From Desertibaculum subflavum (GTDB lineage Bacteria > Pseudomonadota > Alphaproteobacteria > Ferrovibrionales > Ferrovibrionaceae), in the NCBI GenBank assembly GCA_003576705.1, contig QOZS01000001.1:186001-250000 (forward strand): 64,000 nt of DNA. Direction: 5' to 3'. A program made the translations under genes and the position numbers. This document shows, piece after piece, positions 1 to 8,223 of the stretch. How positions within the stretch are numbered: the stretch's first letter is position 1; every line of letters starts with the position of its first letter. The notes beneath the pieces were generated by a model, which saw only the letters and a list, made by a program, of their open reading frames with translations, did not search any database and was not told where the DNA came from.

Positions 1-667
1 CGATCACGGTATGCGGCACACCGTGCCGGCCGAGCTCCCAGGCGGTGAGCGAGGCGCCCTGGTTGCGCGGCCGCGTCTCGTCGACCCAGACATGCAGGGG
101 AATGCCGGCATCATGGGCGCGGTAGATCGGCGCCAGCGCGGTGCCCCAGTCGACGGTGGCGAGCCAGCCGGCATTGCAATGGGTCAGCACATTGACGGCG
201 GCGCCGGTCGGCTTCTTCCTGCCGGCCGCCGAAATCAGCTTGGCGCCATGGTCGCCGATGCCGCGGCAGGTGGCGACATCGTCATCGGCGATCTCGGCCG
301 CGCGGGCATAGGCCGCCGCCACGCGCCCGGATTCGGGTAGCGGCAGCAGGCGGGCAAGAACGTCATCCACCGCCCACTTCAGGTTGACGGCCGTGGGCCG
401 CGTCGCGATCAGCATCGCCGCGGCCTGGCGCAGCCCGGTATCGGTGGCATCGGCGCGGGCGGCCAGGCACAGGCCGTAGGCGCCGGTGGCGCCGATCAGC
501 GGCGCGCCGCGCACCAGCATGGCCTTGATGGCATGCGCGGCTTCCGCGAGCGTGGTCAGGCGCACGGTCTCGAACCAGTGCGGCAGGCGGGTCTGATCGA
601 TGATCTCGACCGACCAGCCGTCCTTGGCCAGCCAGATGGTGCGATAGGGGATGCCGTCGACCTTCAT
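1..667 (-). CDS. mtnA: S-methyl-5-thioribose-1-phosphate isomerase, C-terminus beyond window
   Basis: This gene encodes the cytoplasmic isomerase of the methionine salvage pathway, which converts methylthioribose-1-phosphate to methylthioribulose-1-phosphate. Translating the minus strand from the ATG at 667 gives [17 protein letters not shown], then the family motif [15 protein letters not shown] around residues 50-64, and later [13 protein letters not shown], which holds the conserved active-site cysteine region. The frame stays open to the window edge, so about 222 N-terminal residues of a usual 350-370 are present. It lies divergently from the OmpA-domain gene. No strong ribosome binding site is visible before the ATG. 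Confidence 0.9.
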   Translation of the reverse strand, partial: MKVDGIPYRTIWLAKDGWSVEIIDQTRLPHWFETVRLTTLAEAAHAIKAMLVRGAPLIGATGAYGLCLAARADATDTGLRQAAAMLIATRPTAVNLKWAVDDVLARLLPLPESGRVAAAYARAAEIADDDVATCRGIGDHGAKLISAAGRKKPTGAAVNVLTHCNAGWLATVDWGTALAPIYRAHDAGIPLHVWVDETRPRNQGASLTAWELGRHGVPHTVI

Positions 668-772
668 GGCGGCGGAACCTAGCGCCCGGTTCCCGCGGAT
701 GCCAGCCGGTTTCCCTTTTCGCCAACAGCGGATCGGAAGGTATAACCGGATGGTTCAGCCATGGGGGGGACC

Positions 773-1216
773 ATGAGGAAGAAGATCATGTCTGCCGTTT
801 TTGCAACAGCAGCGCTGGCAGTTGCCGGCCCGGCACTCGCGCAAGACGTGTGCCGGCCGAATTCCGCGGTCTCCAGCCGCTACCAGCCGATCACCGTCCA
901 GTTCGACACCGGCAGCACGGTGATCAACGCGACCGATCGCCAGCGCATTGCCGACATGGCCAAGGTCGCCAAGGCGAGCAAGATTCAGCAGATCTGCATC
1001 AAGGGCTTCGCCGACAAGCAGGGCGATCCGGCAATGAACAAGCGTCTGTCGCAGGCCCGCGCCGACGCGGTGGCGCAGGAATTCGGCAAGAACGGCATCG
1101 GCCGCGACTATCTCGCCATCGACAGCGCGGGTGAGCCGGGCGGCGGCGCGCTGTTCGGCGCCATGCAATCGGGCTCGCAGGCGGACCGCCGGGTCGAGAT
1201 CCGGATCGCGCGCTAG
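773..1216 (+). CDS. OmpA-family periplasmic or outer-membrane protein
   Basis: This is a small exported protein of about 147 residues. It starts with a classical signal peptide (MRKKIMSAVFATAALAVAGPALA, read with the cleavage site after ALA, before QD), followed by one OmpA C-terminal peptidoglycan-binding-like domain. The recognisable core is GFADKQGDPAMNKRLSQARA, which matches the family pattern GHTDxxGxxxxNxxLSxxRA. The ATG at 773 was chosen because GGGGGGGA sits directly upstream; an in-frame ATG at 761 has no such site. No beta-barrel is present, so it is probably soluble or cell-wall associated. The specific role is unknown. Confidence 0.8.
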   Translation: MRKKIMSAVFATAALAVAGPALAQDVCRPNSAVSSRYQPITVQFDTGSTVINATDRQRIADMAKVAKASKIQQICIKGFADKQGDPAMNKRLSQARADAVAQEFGKNGIGRDYLAIDSAGEPGGGALFGAMQSGSQADRRVEIRIAR

Positions 1217-1221
1217 ACCCG

Positions 1222-2205
1222 ATGCCGCTCGCCGTCATCTGCCGCGAAGTCGGGCCGCCGGAGCGACTGGCCCTGGAAGATGTGCCGCGGCGGCCGCTCG
1301 GCCCCGGCGAGCTGCGGATACGCCACCGTGCCGCCGGCGTGAACTTTCCGGATATTCTGATGTGCGCCGGCGGCTACCAGCACAAGCCGCCGCTGCCGTT
1401 CACGCCGGGCTTCGAGGCGGCGGGCGAGGTGATCGAGGCCGCGCCGGACGTGACACAGTTCAAGGTCGGCGATCCGGCGATGGTGCATTTCCGGACCGGC
1501 GGCTATGCGGAGGAGTCCGTGGTGCCGCTTGCCGGCGCCATGCCGATGCCGGCCGGGCTGGATTTCGCCGAAGCCGCCACCTTCGTCACCGCCAACGTCA
1601 CCGCCTATGGCGCCCTGGTGCAACGCGGGCAGCTCAAGCCGGGCGAAGTGCTGCTGGTGCTCGGCGCGGCGGGTGGTGTCGGCCTGGCGGCGGTGGAAAT
1701 GGGCAAATTGCTCGGCGCCACGGTGATCGCCGCGGCGTCGTCGCCCCAGAAGCGCGCGGTGGCGAAATCGCGCGGCGCCGACCATGTGATCGCGGCGGAG
1801 GCCGACGACCTGCGCCCGCAGCTGCGCGACATCCTGGGCGAGCGCGGCGTCGACATGGTCTACGACCCGGTCGGCGGCGACCTGTTCGAGCCGGCTCTGC
1901 GCGCGTTGGCCTGGGACGGCCGCTATCTGATCGTCGGCTTCGCCTCCGGCACCATCCCGAGCTTCCGCGCCAATCTCGCTTTGCTGAAGGGCGCACGGGT
2001 GATGGGCGTGCGCGCCGGCGAAATGGTGCGCCGCGACCCGAGCCTCTACGAGCCGCGCGTGAAGCAGCTCTACGGCTGGGCCGCGCAGGGCCACCTGAAG
2101 CCGCATATCGGCCACCGCTTCCCGCTCGCCGAGTTCCGCGCGGCGATGGAGACGGTGTCGGGCCGGCGCGCGCTCGGCCGCGTGGTCATCACCATGAACG
2201 ACTAA
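1222..2205 (+). CDS. NADPH:quinone oxidoreductase, MDR superfamily
   Basis: This is a 327-residue zinc-independent medium-chain dehydrogenase/reductase of the quinone oxidoreductase (QOR) type. The N-terminal GroES-like fold carries the QOR signature AAGVNFPDILMCAGGYQ. The Rossmann domain carries VLGAAGGVGLAAVEMGKLLGA (glycine motif AAGGVG) near residues 150-170. The zinc-ligand pattern of true alcohol dehydrogenases is absent. It follows the OmpA-domain gene by five bases and precedes an SDR gene by about 25 bases on the same strand. A role in NADPH-dependent reduction of quinones or enones is known for the family; the natural substrate cannot be told. Confidence 0.85.
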   Translation: MPLAVICREVGPPERLALEDVPRRPLGPGELRIRHRAAGVNFPDILMCAGGYQHKPPLPFTPGFEAAGEVIEAAPDVTQFKVGDPAMVHFRTGGYAEESVVPLAGAMPMPAGLDFAEAATFVTANVTAYGALVQRGQLKPGEVLLVLGAAGGVGLAAVEMGKLLGATVIAAASSPQKRAVAKSRGADHVIAAEADDLRPQLRDILGERGVDMVYDPVGGDLFEPALRALAWDGRYLIVGFASGTIPSFRANLALLKGARVMGVRAGEMVRRDPSLYEPRVKQLYGWAAQGHLKPHIGHRFPLAEFRAAMETVSGRRALGRVVITMND

Positions 2206-2230
2206 GAACGAACAATCCGGAGGAGCGCTC

Positions 2231-3112
2231 GTGTTTCGGTCCGACCTGCTGAAGGGCAAGAAGATCCTGGTGACCGGCGGCGGCACCGGGCTTGGCAAGA
2301 CCATGGCGACACGCTTCATGGAGTTGGGCGCCGAGGTCGCGATCTGTGGCCGCCGCAAGGCGGTGCTGGACGAGACGGCGGCCGAGCTCGCCGAGGCGAC
2401 CGGCGGCAGGATCTCGACCCATGCCGTCGATATCCGCGTGCCGCAGGCGGTTGAGGAGATGATCGCCGAGATCTGGGCCTCAGGCCCGCTTGACGGCCTG
2501 GTCAACAACGCGGCCGGCAACTTCCTCTCGCGCACCGAGGATCTGAGCGCGCGCGCCTTCGACGCCATCGCCGGCATCGTGCTGCACGGTACGTTCTATG
2601 TCACCAGCGCCTGCGGCCGCCGCTGGCTTGCGGAAGGGCGGAAGGCCAGCGTGCTGTCGATCCTCACCACCTGGGTCTGGACCGGCTCGCCCTACACGGT
2701 GCCCTCGGCGATGTCGAAGGCCGGCGTCGCGGCGATGACCCAGAGCCTGGCGGTGGAATGGGGGCCGCGCGGCATTCGCTGCAACGCCATCGCGCCGGGG
2801 CCGTTCCCGACCGAGGGCGCCTGGGAGCGCCTGCGCATCGGCGGCCGCAAGGCCGAGAGCAAGGACGACTACGCGACCAATCCAATGCGCCGCGCCGGCG
2901 AGCAGCGCGAGCTCGGCAATTTCGCGGCCTTCCTGATGGCCGACGAATGCGCCTACATCAATGGCGAGGTCATCGCCATGGATGGCGGCGCCTGGCTCAA
3001 CAACGCCGGCAACTATGCGCGGCTCTGGAGCCTCGGCGACGACGACTGGAAGCGCATGCGCGAGCAGGTGCAGAGCCAGAACGTGAAGGACAAGTCTCAG
3101 CGCAGCGTCTGA
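2231..3112 (+). CDS. SDR oxidoreductase, 2,4-dienoyl-CoA-reductase-like
   Basis: This 293-residue short-chain dehydrogenase has the cofactor motif TGGGTGLGK at residues 15-23 and the NNAAGNF motif. The usual catalytic YxxxK is replaced by SAMSK (SxxxK), as in peroxisomal and mitochondrial 2,4-dienoyl-CoA reductases, and the APGPFPTEGAWERL segment also fits that subgroup. The likely reaction is NADPH-dependent reduction of 2,4-dienoyl-CoA during oxidation of polyunsaturated fatty acids. The start is GTG at 2231, preceded by a strong GGAGGAG. The convergent enoyl-CoA hydratase gene ends 13 bases away, which supports a fatty-acid-oxidation context. Confidence 0.8.
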   Translation: MFRSDLLKGKKILVTGGGTGLGKTMATRFMELGAEVAICGRRKAVLDETAAELAEATGGRISTHAVDIRVPQAVEEMIAEIWASGPLDGLVNNAAGNFLSRTEDLSARAFDAIAGIVLHGTFYVTSACGRRWLAEGRKASVLSILTTWVWTGSPYTVPSAMSKAGVAAMTQSLAVEWGPRGIRCNAIAPGPFPTEGAWERLRIGGRKAESKDDYATNPMRRAGEQRELGNFAAFLMADECAYINGEVIAMDGGAWLNNAGNYARLWSLGDDDWKRMREQVQSQNVKDKSQRSV

Positions 3113-3124
3113 CTGCTTCGCGGT

Positions 3125-3931
3125 TCAATCTTCCAGGTTCGTGCGGATGTCGCCGCCCGGCGCGTTCATCTTCGTCATCAGACGGATGGCGTCGTCGGAG
3201 GTGACGAGGTCGAGGAACAGCGTGCGCTCCAGGCCGAGATCGGCGGCGCTCGGCGGGTCCATCGTGCCGCGCACCAGCCGCTTGATATGCGCCACCGCCT
3301 TGGGCGGCTTCTTCGCCAGCTCTTCGGCGATGGCGAGGGCGCGGGCCACGGCGTCGTCCGCCACTTCGTGCACCAGGCCGATGCGAGCTGCTTCCTCGGG
3401 ATCGACGGTGCGGCCGCGCAGCATCATCTCCAGCGCCCGCGGCATGCCGACCAGCCGGGCCAGCTTCTGCGTGCCGCCGCCACCGGGCAGCAGGCCGATA
3501 TTCACTTCCGGCAGGCCAATGGAATAGGCGCCGCGGCCGGCGATCCGGATGTCGCAGGCCAGCGCGAACTCGCAGCCGCCGCCCATGGCGTGGCCGTTGA
3601 TCGCGGCGATGGTCGGGATCGGCAGCTCTTCGATCCGCCGGGCGACCAGCGGGAAGCCGCGCTCCGGCGCTGGCCGGCTCTCCTCGAATGTCGCGCCTTT
3701 GGCCTGCAGGCTCTCGCCGAGGCGGACCAGTTCCTCGACCGAATAGTGCCGGATGAACACGCCCGGCACCGCGCCGGCGAAGACCAGCGCGCGGACGGCG
3801 GGCGTGGCCCGCACCTCGTCGACCAGCCGCTCGAGCTCGGCCACAGTGCCGGCATCCATGTAGCCCATCGGCGGGTTGTCGAACCGGATCAGCTGGACCG
3901 GGCCCAACGCTTCGCGGGTCAGTTGTGCCAT
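3125..3931 (-). CDS. Enoyl-CoA hydratase/isomerase family protein
   Basis: This 268-residue crotonase-fold protein resembles enoyl-CoA hydratases. It has the oxyanion-hole segment INGHAMGGGCEFALACD (residues about 113-129) and the second conserved segment PEVNIGLLPGGGGTQKLARLVG. The catalytic glutamate of the hydratase motif (LPEVNIGLLPG) is present, so hydration of trans-2-enoyl-CoA is plausible. The ATG at 3931 is preceded by GGAGG at good spacing. Substrate range is uncertain because the superfamily is broad. It lies convergent with the dienoyl-CoA-reductase-like gene and divergent from phoR. Confidence 0.85.
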   Translation of the reverse strand: MAQLTREALGPVQLIRFDNPPMGYMDAGTVAELERLVDEVRATPAVRALVFAGAVPGVFIRHYSVEELVRLGESLQAKGATFEESRPAPERGFPLVARRIEELPIPTIAAINGHAMGGGCEFALACDIRIAGRGAYSIGLPEVNIGLLPGGGGTQKLARLVGMPRALEMMLRGRTVDPEEAARIGLVHEVADDAVARALAIAEELAKKPPKAVAHIKRLVRGTMDPPSAADLGLERTLFLDLVTSDDAIRLMTKMNAPGGDIRTNLED

Positions 3932-4059
3932 CTGCTTTCCTCCCCGGTGCCGGCCCGCCGCCCGACAGCCTTCCGCTGTCGCTCACAGAACTGCAACATA
4001 AGCGCAACACGAGCCGCTTAGGCGTTATGATTCAAGTGATTCGCTGATCCAAGGGGAGG

Positions 4060-5487
4060 ATGGCATTGCCCGCCCCACCGCTCCTGAAGGCCCTGCTCGC
4101 ATCGGCCGCCCCGGTAGCGCTCGTGCTGGCTGTGCTGGTGTTGAGCGGCGAGCTCGCCGCCGGACCGGCCATCGCCGCCGGTCTCGGCATGCTGGTGCTG
4201 TTGTTGGGTGTGTTCTGGGCGCTGCTGCGCGATCTGCGGCGTCTTACTGCCGCCGTCAATCGCATGGCTGACGATCCGAGCGCGGCGCCGAGCCTCGCCG
4301 GCGGCAGCCCGCTGGGCGGCGAGCTGCTGGACGCCCTGCAGCGCCTGGTACGTGACCTGGGCGGCGAAAGGCGGGAACTGGTCGAGCGGGCGCAGGCGCT
4401 GGAAGCCATGCTCGACCGCGCGCCCGATCCGCTGCTCGTCGTCGATCTGGAGGGTATCGTGCGGGCGGCCAATGCGGCCGCACTGGAAGTGCTGGAGAAC
4501 CAGCCGATCGGGCGCAACCTCGCAATCGTGCTGCGGCAGCCGGAACTGCTGGAGGCGGTCGATCTGCTGGTGGCGGGATTGCGGGCGCCGTCGATGGTGG
4601 AGTTCGAGATCGGCGGCCAGGTGCGGCGGCAGTTTCGCGCGTATCTGTCGCGGGTAGAGCCGGCCGAGCCGCAAGGCGTGGCGCCGCCGGCACCGGATGC
4701 GGGCGGCACGGGGAGACCGGGCGGCATTCTGATCGCCATGCAGGAGCTGACCGAGCTGAAACGTGCCGAGCGCATGCGGGCGGATTTCGTTGCCAATGCC
4801 AGTCACGAGCTGCGGACGCCGCTGGCGACCCTGGTCGGCTTCATCGAGACGCTGCAGGGTCCGGCGCGGGACGACACCGCGGCGCGCGAGCGCTTCCTCG
4901 CCATCATGCACGAGCAGGGGCAGCGCATGACCCGGCTGATCCGCGACCTGCTGTCGCTGTCGCGCATCGAGCTGAACGAACACACCCGGCCGGACGGCCG
5001 CGTCAACCTGCGGCAGGTGGTCGATTCGGTGGTCAAGATGGTCGAGCCGCTGGCCCAGGCCAAGAAGATGGCGATCGTCGTGGAGTCGCCGCCGAACGGC
5101 AATGCCGTCATGGGCGATCAGGATGAGCTGACGCAGGTGGTCCAGAACCTGGTCGACAATGCGATCAAATACGGCGATGCCGAGACGCCGGTAACGGTCC
5201 GGGTGCAGCCCGAAGGCAAGAACATCACGCTTGCGGTCGGCAATGAGGGCGAGGGCATCCCGCGTGAGCACCTGCCCCGGTTGACCGAGCGATTCTACCG
5301 GGTCGACAGCGCCCGCAGCCGGGCGCTCGGCGGCACCGGACTCGGGCTTGCCATCGTCAAGCACATCGTCAATCGGCATCGCGGCTCGCTGTCGATCGAG
5401 AGCGCCGAACGGCGGGGCGCCGTCTTCAAGATCGCGATTCCCGCTGCCCCGAGCGAACATCACGACCGGCAGCCGAACGCCGCCTAG
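4060..5487 (+). CDS. phoR: Phosphate regulon sensor histidine kinase PhoR
   Basis: This is the membrane kinase that phosphorylates PhoB when phosphate is scarce. Two N-terminal transmembrane segments (about residues 5-55) are followed by a PAS-like domain (about 115-220), a HisKA box with ASHELRTPLATL (His near 250) and a HATPase domain with the N box LVDNAIKYG and glycine boxes GEGIP and GGTGLGLAIV. It stands directly upstream of pstSCAB-phoU-phoB, which identifies the pathway. AAGGGGAGG abuts the ATG at 4060 with no spacer, so the in-frame TTG at 4066, about six bases after the site, may be the true start. Confidence 0.92.
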   Translation: MALPAPPLLKALLASAAPVALVLAVLVLSGELAAGPAIAAGLGMLVLLLGVFWALLRDLRRLTAAVNRMADDPSAAPSLAGGSPLGGELLDALQRLVRDLGGERRELVERAQALEAMLDRAPDPLLVVDLEGIVRAANAAALEVLENQPIGRNLAIVLRQPELLEAVDLLVAGLRAPSMVEFEIGGQVRRQFRAYLSRVEPAEPQGVAPPAPDAGGTGRPGGILIAMQELTELKRAERMRADFVANASHELRTPLATLVGFIETLQGPARDDTAARERFLAIMHEQGQRMTRLIRDLLSLSRIELNEHTRPDGRVNLRQVVDSVVKMVEPLAQAKKMAIVVESPPNGNAVMGDQDELTQVVQNLVDNAIKYGDAETPVTVRVQPEGKNITLAVGNEGEGIPREHLPRLTERFYRVDSARSRALGGTGLGLAIVKHIVNRHRGSLSIESAERRGAVFKIAIPAAPSEHHDRQPNAA

Positions 5488-5529
5488 ATCGCGCAATTCT
5501 CTGTATTTGCAGGGAAACGGCGCGACGTA

Positions 5530-5552
5530 CCGACAGGTTCGCCGCCTGTCGG
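5530..5552 (+). terminator. Hairpin after phoR
   Basis: CCGACAGG and CCTGTCGG form a perfect 8-bp stem around a 7-base loop, starting 43 bases after the phoR stop and ending just before the Pho box. The following GTTAAT is only weakly T-rich. It could attenuate phoR readthrough into pstS or act as a leader structure. Confidence 0.4.
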
Positions 5553-5557
5553 GTTAA

Positions 5558-5601
5558 TGTCATCGAACCGTCATCGAACTGTCGTAGACCTTTCATCGCG
5601 C
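5558..5601 (+). promoter_or_regulatory. Tandem Pho box (PhoB binding sites) before pstS
   Basis: Four direct repeats with exact 11-base periodicity are visible: TGTCATCGAAC, CGTCATCGAAC, TGTCGTAGACC and TTTCATCGCGC. PhoB is known to bind such head-to-tail 11-bp units with core TGTCA, and 22 bp make one box, so this is two adjacent boxes. The last unit ends about 98 bases before the pstS start. The array is most likely the activation site of the pst-phoU-phoB operon, giving positive autoregulation of phoB. Confidence 0.85.
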
Positions 5602-5698
5602 TTTCTTACGGTCCCGCCGCGGTTCCGGCAGAGGCGCCCGAGCGGCGCGCCGGCCGCACCCGAAAGGGGACGAAATGCCACGGCAGGAGCGGAGAGAC

Positions 5699-6724
5699 AT
5701 GTTGAAGAAAACCCTTTTGCTTGCAGCACTTGCAAGCGTCGCGTTCGCCGGCACGGCGATGGCCCGCGACCAGATTCGCATCGTCGGATCGTCGACCGTA
5801 TTTCCGTTCACCACCGCGACGGCCGAGCAGTTCGGCAAGGGCGGCAAGTTCAAGACGCCGATCGTCGAGAGCACCGGCACCGGCGGCGGCTTCAAGCTGT
5901 TCTGCGGCGGCGTCGGCGTCGGCCATCCCGACATGACGGGTGCGTCGCGCGCCATGACCAAGGGCGAGTTCGAATCCTGCAAGAAAGCGGGCGTCGACGG
6001 CATCACCGAGGTCAAGATCGGCTACGACGGCATCGTCTTCGCCAATTCGAAGGCAAACAAGCCCTCGCAGCTGACCAAGGAGCAGCTGTTCCTGGCGCTC
6101 GCGCACAAGGTGCCCAAGGACGGAAAGCTGGTCGACAATCCCTACACCACCTGGAACCAGATCGACCCGAAGCTGGCCAACAAGAAGATCGAAATCCTGG
6201 GTCCGCCGCCGACTTCCGGCACGCGCGACGCCTTCATCGAGCTGGTGATGGAGGAGGCCTGCAAGAGCTTCAAGGAGATCGAGGCGCTCAAGGCCGACAA
6301 GAAGGCCCATAAGGCGGCCTGCTCGGCGTTCCGCGAGGATGGCATCTTCATCGAGGCCGGCGAGAACGACAACCTGATCGTGCAGAAGCTGGTGGCCAAT
6401 CCGGCGGCCTACGGCATCTTCGGCTTCAGCTTCCTGGACCAGAACACCGACAAGGTGCAGGGCGCGGAGATCAACGGCGTCGCCCCGACCTTCGACAACA
6501 TTGCCTCCGGCAAGTACAGCGTGTCGCGGCCGCTTTTCGTCTACGCCAAGAACCAGCATGCCAGCGTGGTGCCCGGCATGAAGGAGTTCCTGGGCGAGCT
6601 GACCAGCACTAAGGCGGCCGGCAATGACGGCTACCTGAGCTCCAAGGGTCTGATCCCGCTGCCGGCGGCGGACCTGAAGAAGGTGCGCGACGCGTCGCTG
6701 GCGCTGACGCCGCTCAGCATGTGA
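5699..6724 (+). CDS. pstS: Periplasmic phosphate-binding protein PstS
   Basis: This 341-residue solute-binding protein of the high-affinity phosphate ABC transporter starts with the signal peptide MLKKTLLLAALASVAFAGTA, ending in AMA. Phosphate-pocket motifs are visible: IVGSSTVFPFT near the mature N-terminus, STGTGGGFKLFC, and PPTSGTRDAF near residue 180. The ATG at 5699 is preceded by GGAGAG; an in-frame ATG at 5675 would bury the signal peptide. It is the first gene behind the tandem Pho box and is followed by pstC after 113 bases. Confidence 0.95.
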   Translation: MLKKTLLLAALASVAFAGTAMARDQIRIVGSSTVFPFTTATAEQFGKGGKFKTPIVESTGTGGGFKLFCGGVGVGHPDMTGASRAMTKGEFESCKKAGVDGITEVKIGYDGIVFANSKANKPSQLTKEQLFLALAHKVPKDGKLVDNPYTTWNQIDPKLANKKIEILGPPPTSGTRDAFIELVMEEACKSFKEIEALKADKKAHKAACSAFREDGIFIEAGENDNLIVQKLVANPAAYGIFGFSFLDQNTDKVQGAEINGVAPTFDNIASGKYSVSRPLFVYAKNQHASVVPGMKEFLGELTSTKAAGNDGYLSSKGLIPLPAADLKKVRDASLALTPLSM

Positions 6725-6837
6725 TGTGACCGAGCCTTCCGGCGGGCGAAAGCGCCTGCCGGAAGGCCGCGTCATCGCTGCGGGGTGGAGACGAACGTGC
6801 AACCATCGCCGCCCGATCAAGGGGAACAGCGTCGGTC

Positions 6838-8223
6838 ATGACAGCAATATTCGCCGCCACCATCCTGCTGCTTGCGGCGTTCGGCTACCTGCTCGGCCGC
6901 GGCCGAGCCTTGGCGCTCGGCGGTCGAGCGACGGCAGGCTTCCGGCTGCATTCGCGACCGCAATATCACGGCATCTTCGTCGCCGTCTGGGCGGCGCTGC
7001 CGGCGCTGATCGTGGTCGTGCTGTGGGCCATTCTCGAGCCCTCGCTGCTGCGCTCCCTCATCTCCGATCGGTTGCCGGCGGAACTGGCGTCGATCCCCGC
7101 CGAGCAGATGCAGGTCCTGCTCGGCGATATCCGGGCACTTGCCCTGGGTCAGCCGATCTCGCGCCCGACAACCGACGCCATGCGGGCGATTGCCAGCGAA
7201 TATTCCGGCATGCGTACCACCGGGCTGCTCGTCGTCGCCGGTGTCGCGGCCGCGCTGGCGCTCGGCGGGCTACACCTCTCGCGCCGCTCGGTGGCGCCGC
7301 ATTTCCGCGCCCGCAACAAGGTCGAGATGCTGATCACGGCGCTGATGATCGTGGCCGCCAGCATCGCCATCCTGACCACCATCGGCATCATCCTCTCGCT
7401 CCTGTTCGAGACCTATCGGTTCTTCACCATGGTCCCGTTCCTGAGCTTCCTGTTCGGGCTGGAATGGAGCCCGCAGATCGCGATACGCGCCGATCAGGTC
7501 GGCTCTTCCGGCTCGTTCGGCGCCATCCCGCTGATCGCCGGCACCATGTTGATCAGTGCCATCGCCATGGCGGTGGCGATCCCGGTCGGCCTGATGAGCG
7601 CGGTCTACCTCGCCGAGTACGCCAATTCGCGCGTGCGCAACGTGGTCAAGCCGCTGCTGGAGATCCTGGCCGGCATTCCGACCGTCGTATACGGGTTCTT
7701 TGCCGCCCTCACCATGGCGCCGTTCATCCGCGACACCGGCGGCCTGATCGGCCTGGACGTGGCGTCGGAAAGTGCGCTCGCCGCGGGCCTGGTGATGGGC
7801 ATCATGATCATCCCGTTCGTGTCGTCGCTGTCCGACGACGTGATCAACGCGGTGCCGCAATCGATGCGCGACGGCTCTTACGCGCTCGGCGCGACCAAGT
7901 CCGAGACGGTCAAGCGCGTGATCCTGCCGGCGGCCTTGCCCGGCATCGTCGGCGCCGTGCTGCTGGCGGTGAGCCGCGCCATCGGCGAGACCATGATCGT
8001 GGTGATGGCGGCGGGCCTCGCCGCCAACCTCACCATCAACCCGCTGGAAGCGGTGACGACGGTGACCGTGCAGATCGCCACCTTGCTCGTCGGCGACCAG
8101 GAATTCGACAGCCCGAAGACGCTGGCGGCCTTCGCACTCGGCCTGGCGCTGTTCACCATCACGCTCTGCCTCAACGTGATCGCGCTGCGCGTGGTCCGGA
8201 AATACCGAGAGCAATATGACTGA
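6838..8223 (+). CDS. pstC: Phosphate ABC transporter permease PstC, long form
   Basis: This inner-membrane permease subunit moves phosphate delivered by PstS. At 461 residues it is much longer than the roughly 320-residue enterobacterial PstC. The extra length is an N-terminal region of about 150 residues with three hydrophobic segments, as known in the long PstC forms of alphaproteobacteria. The conserved permease part contains SNAVYLAEYA-type and EAA-loop sequence (GATKSETVKRVILPAALPG) near residues 350-370. Its stop overlaps the pstA start by eight bases, so the two permeases are translationally coupled. Confidence 0.93.
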   Translation: MTAIFAATILLLAAFGYLLGRGRALALGGRATAGFRLHSRPQYHGIFVAVWAALPALIVVVLWAILEPSLLRSLISDRLPAELASIPAEQMQVLLGDIRALALGQPISRPTTDAMRAIASEYSGMRTTGLLVVAGVAAALALGGLHLSRRSVAPHFRARNKVEMLITALMIVAASIAILTTIGIILSLLFETYRFFTMVPFLSFLFGLEWSPQIAIRADQVGSSGSFGAIPLIAGTMLISAIAMAVAIPVGLMSAVYLAEYANSRVRNVVKPLLEILAGIPTVVYGFFAALTMAPFIRDTGGLIGLDVASESALAAGLVMGIMIIPFVSSLSDDVINAVPQSMRDGSYALGATKSETVKRVILPAALPGIVGAVLLAVSRAIGETMIVVMAAGLAANLTINPLEAVTTVTVQIATLLVGDQEFDSPKTLAAFALGLALFTITLCLNVIALRVVRKYREQYD

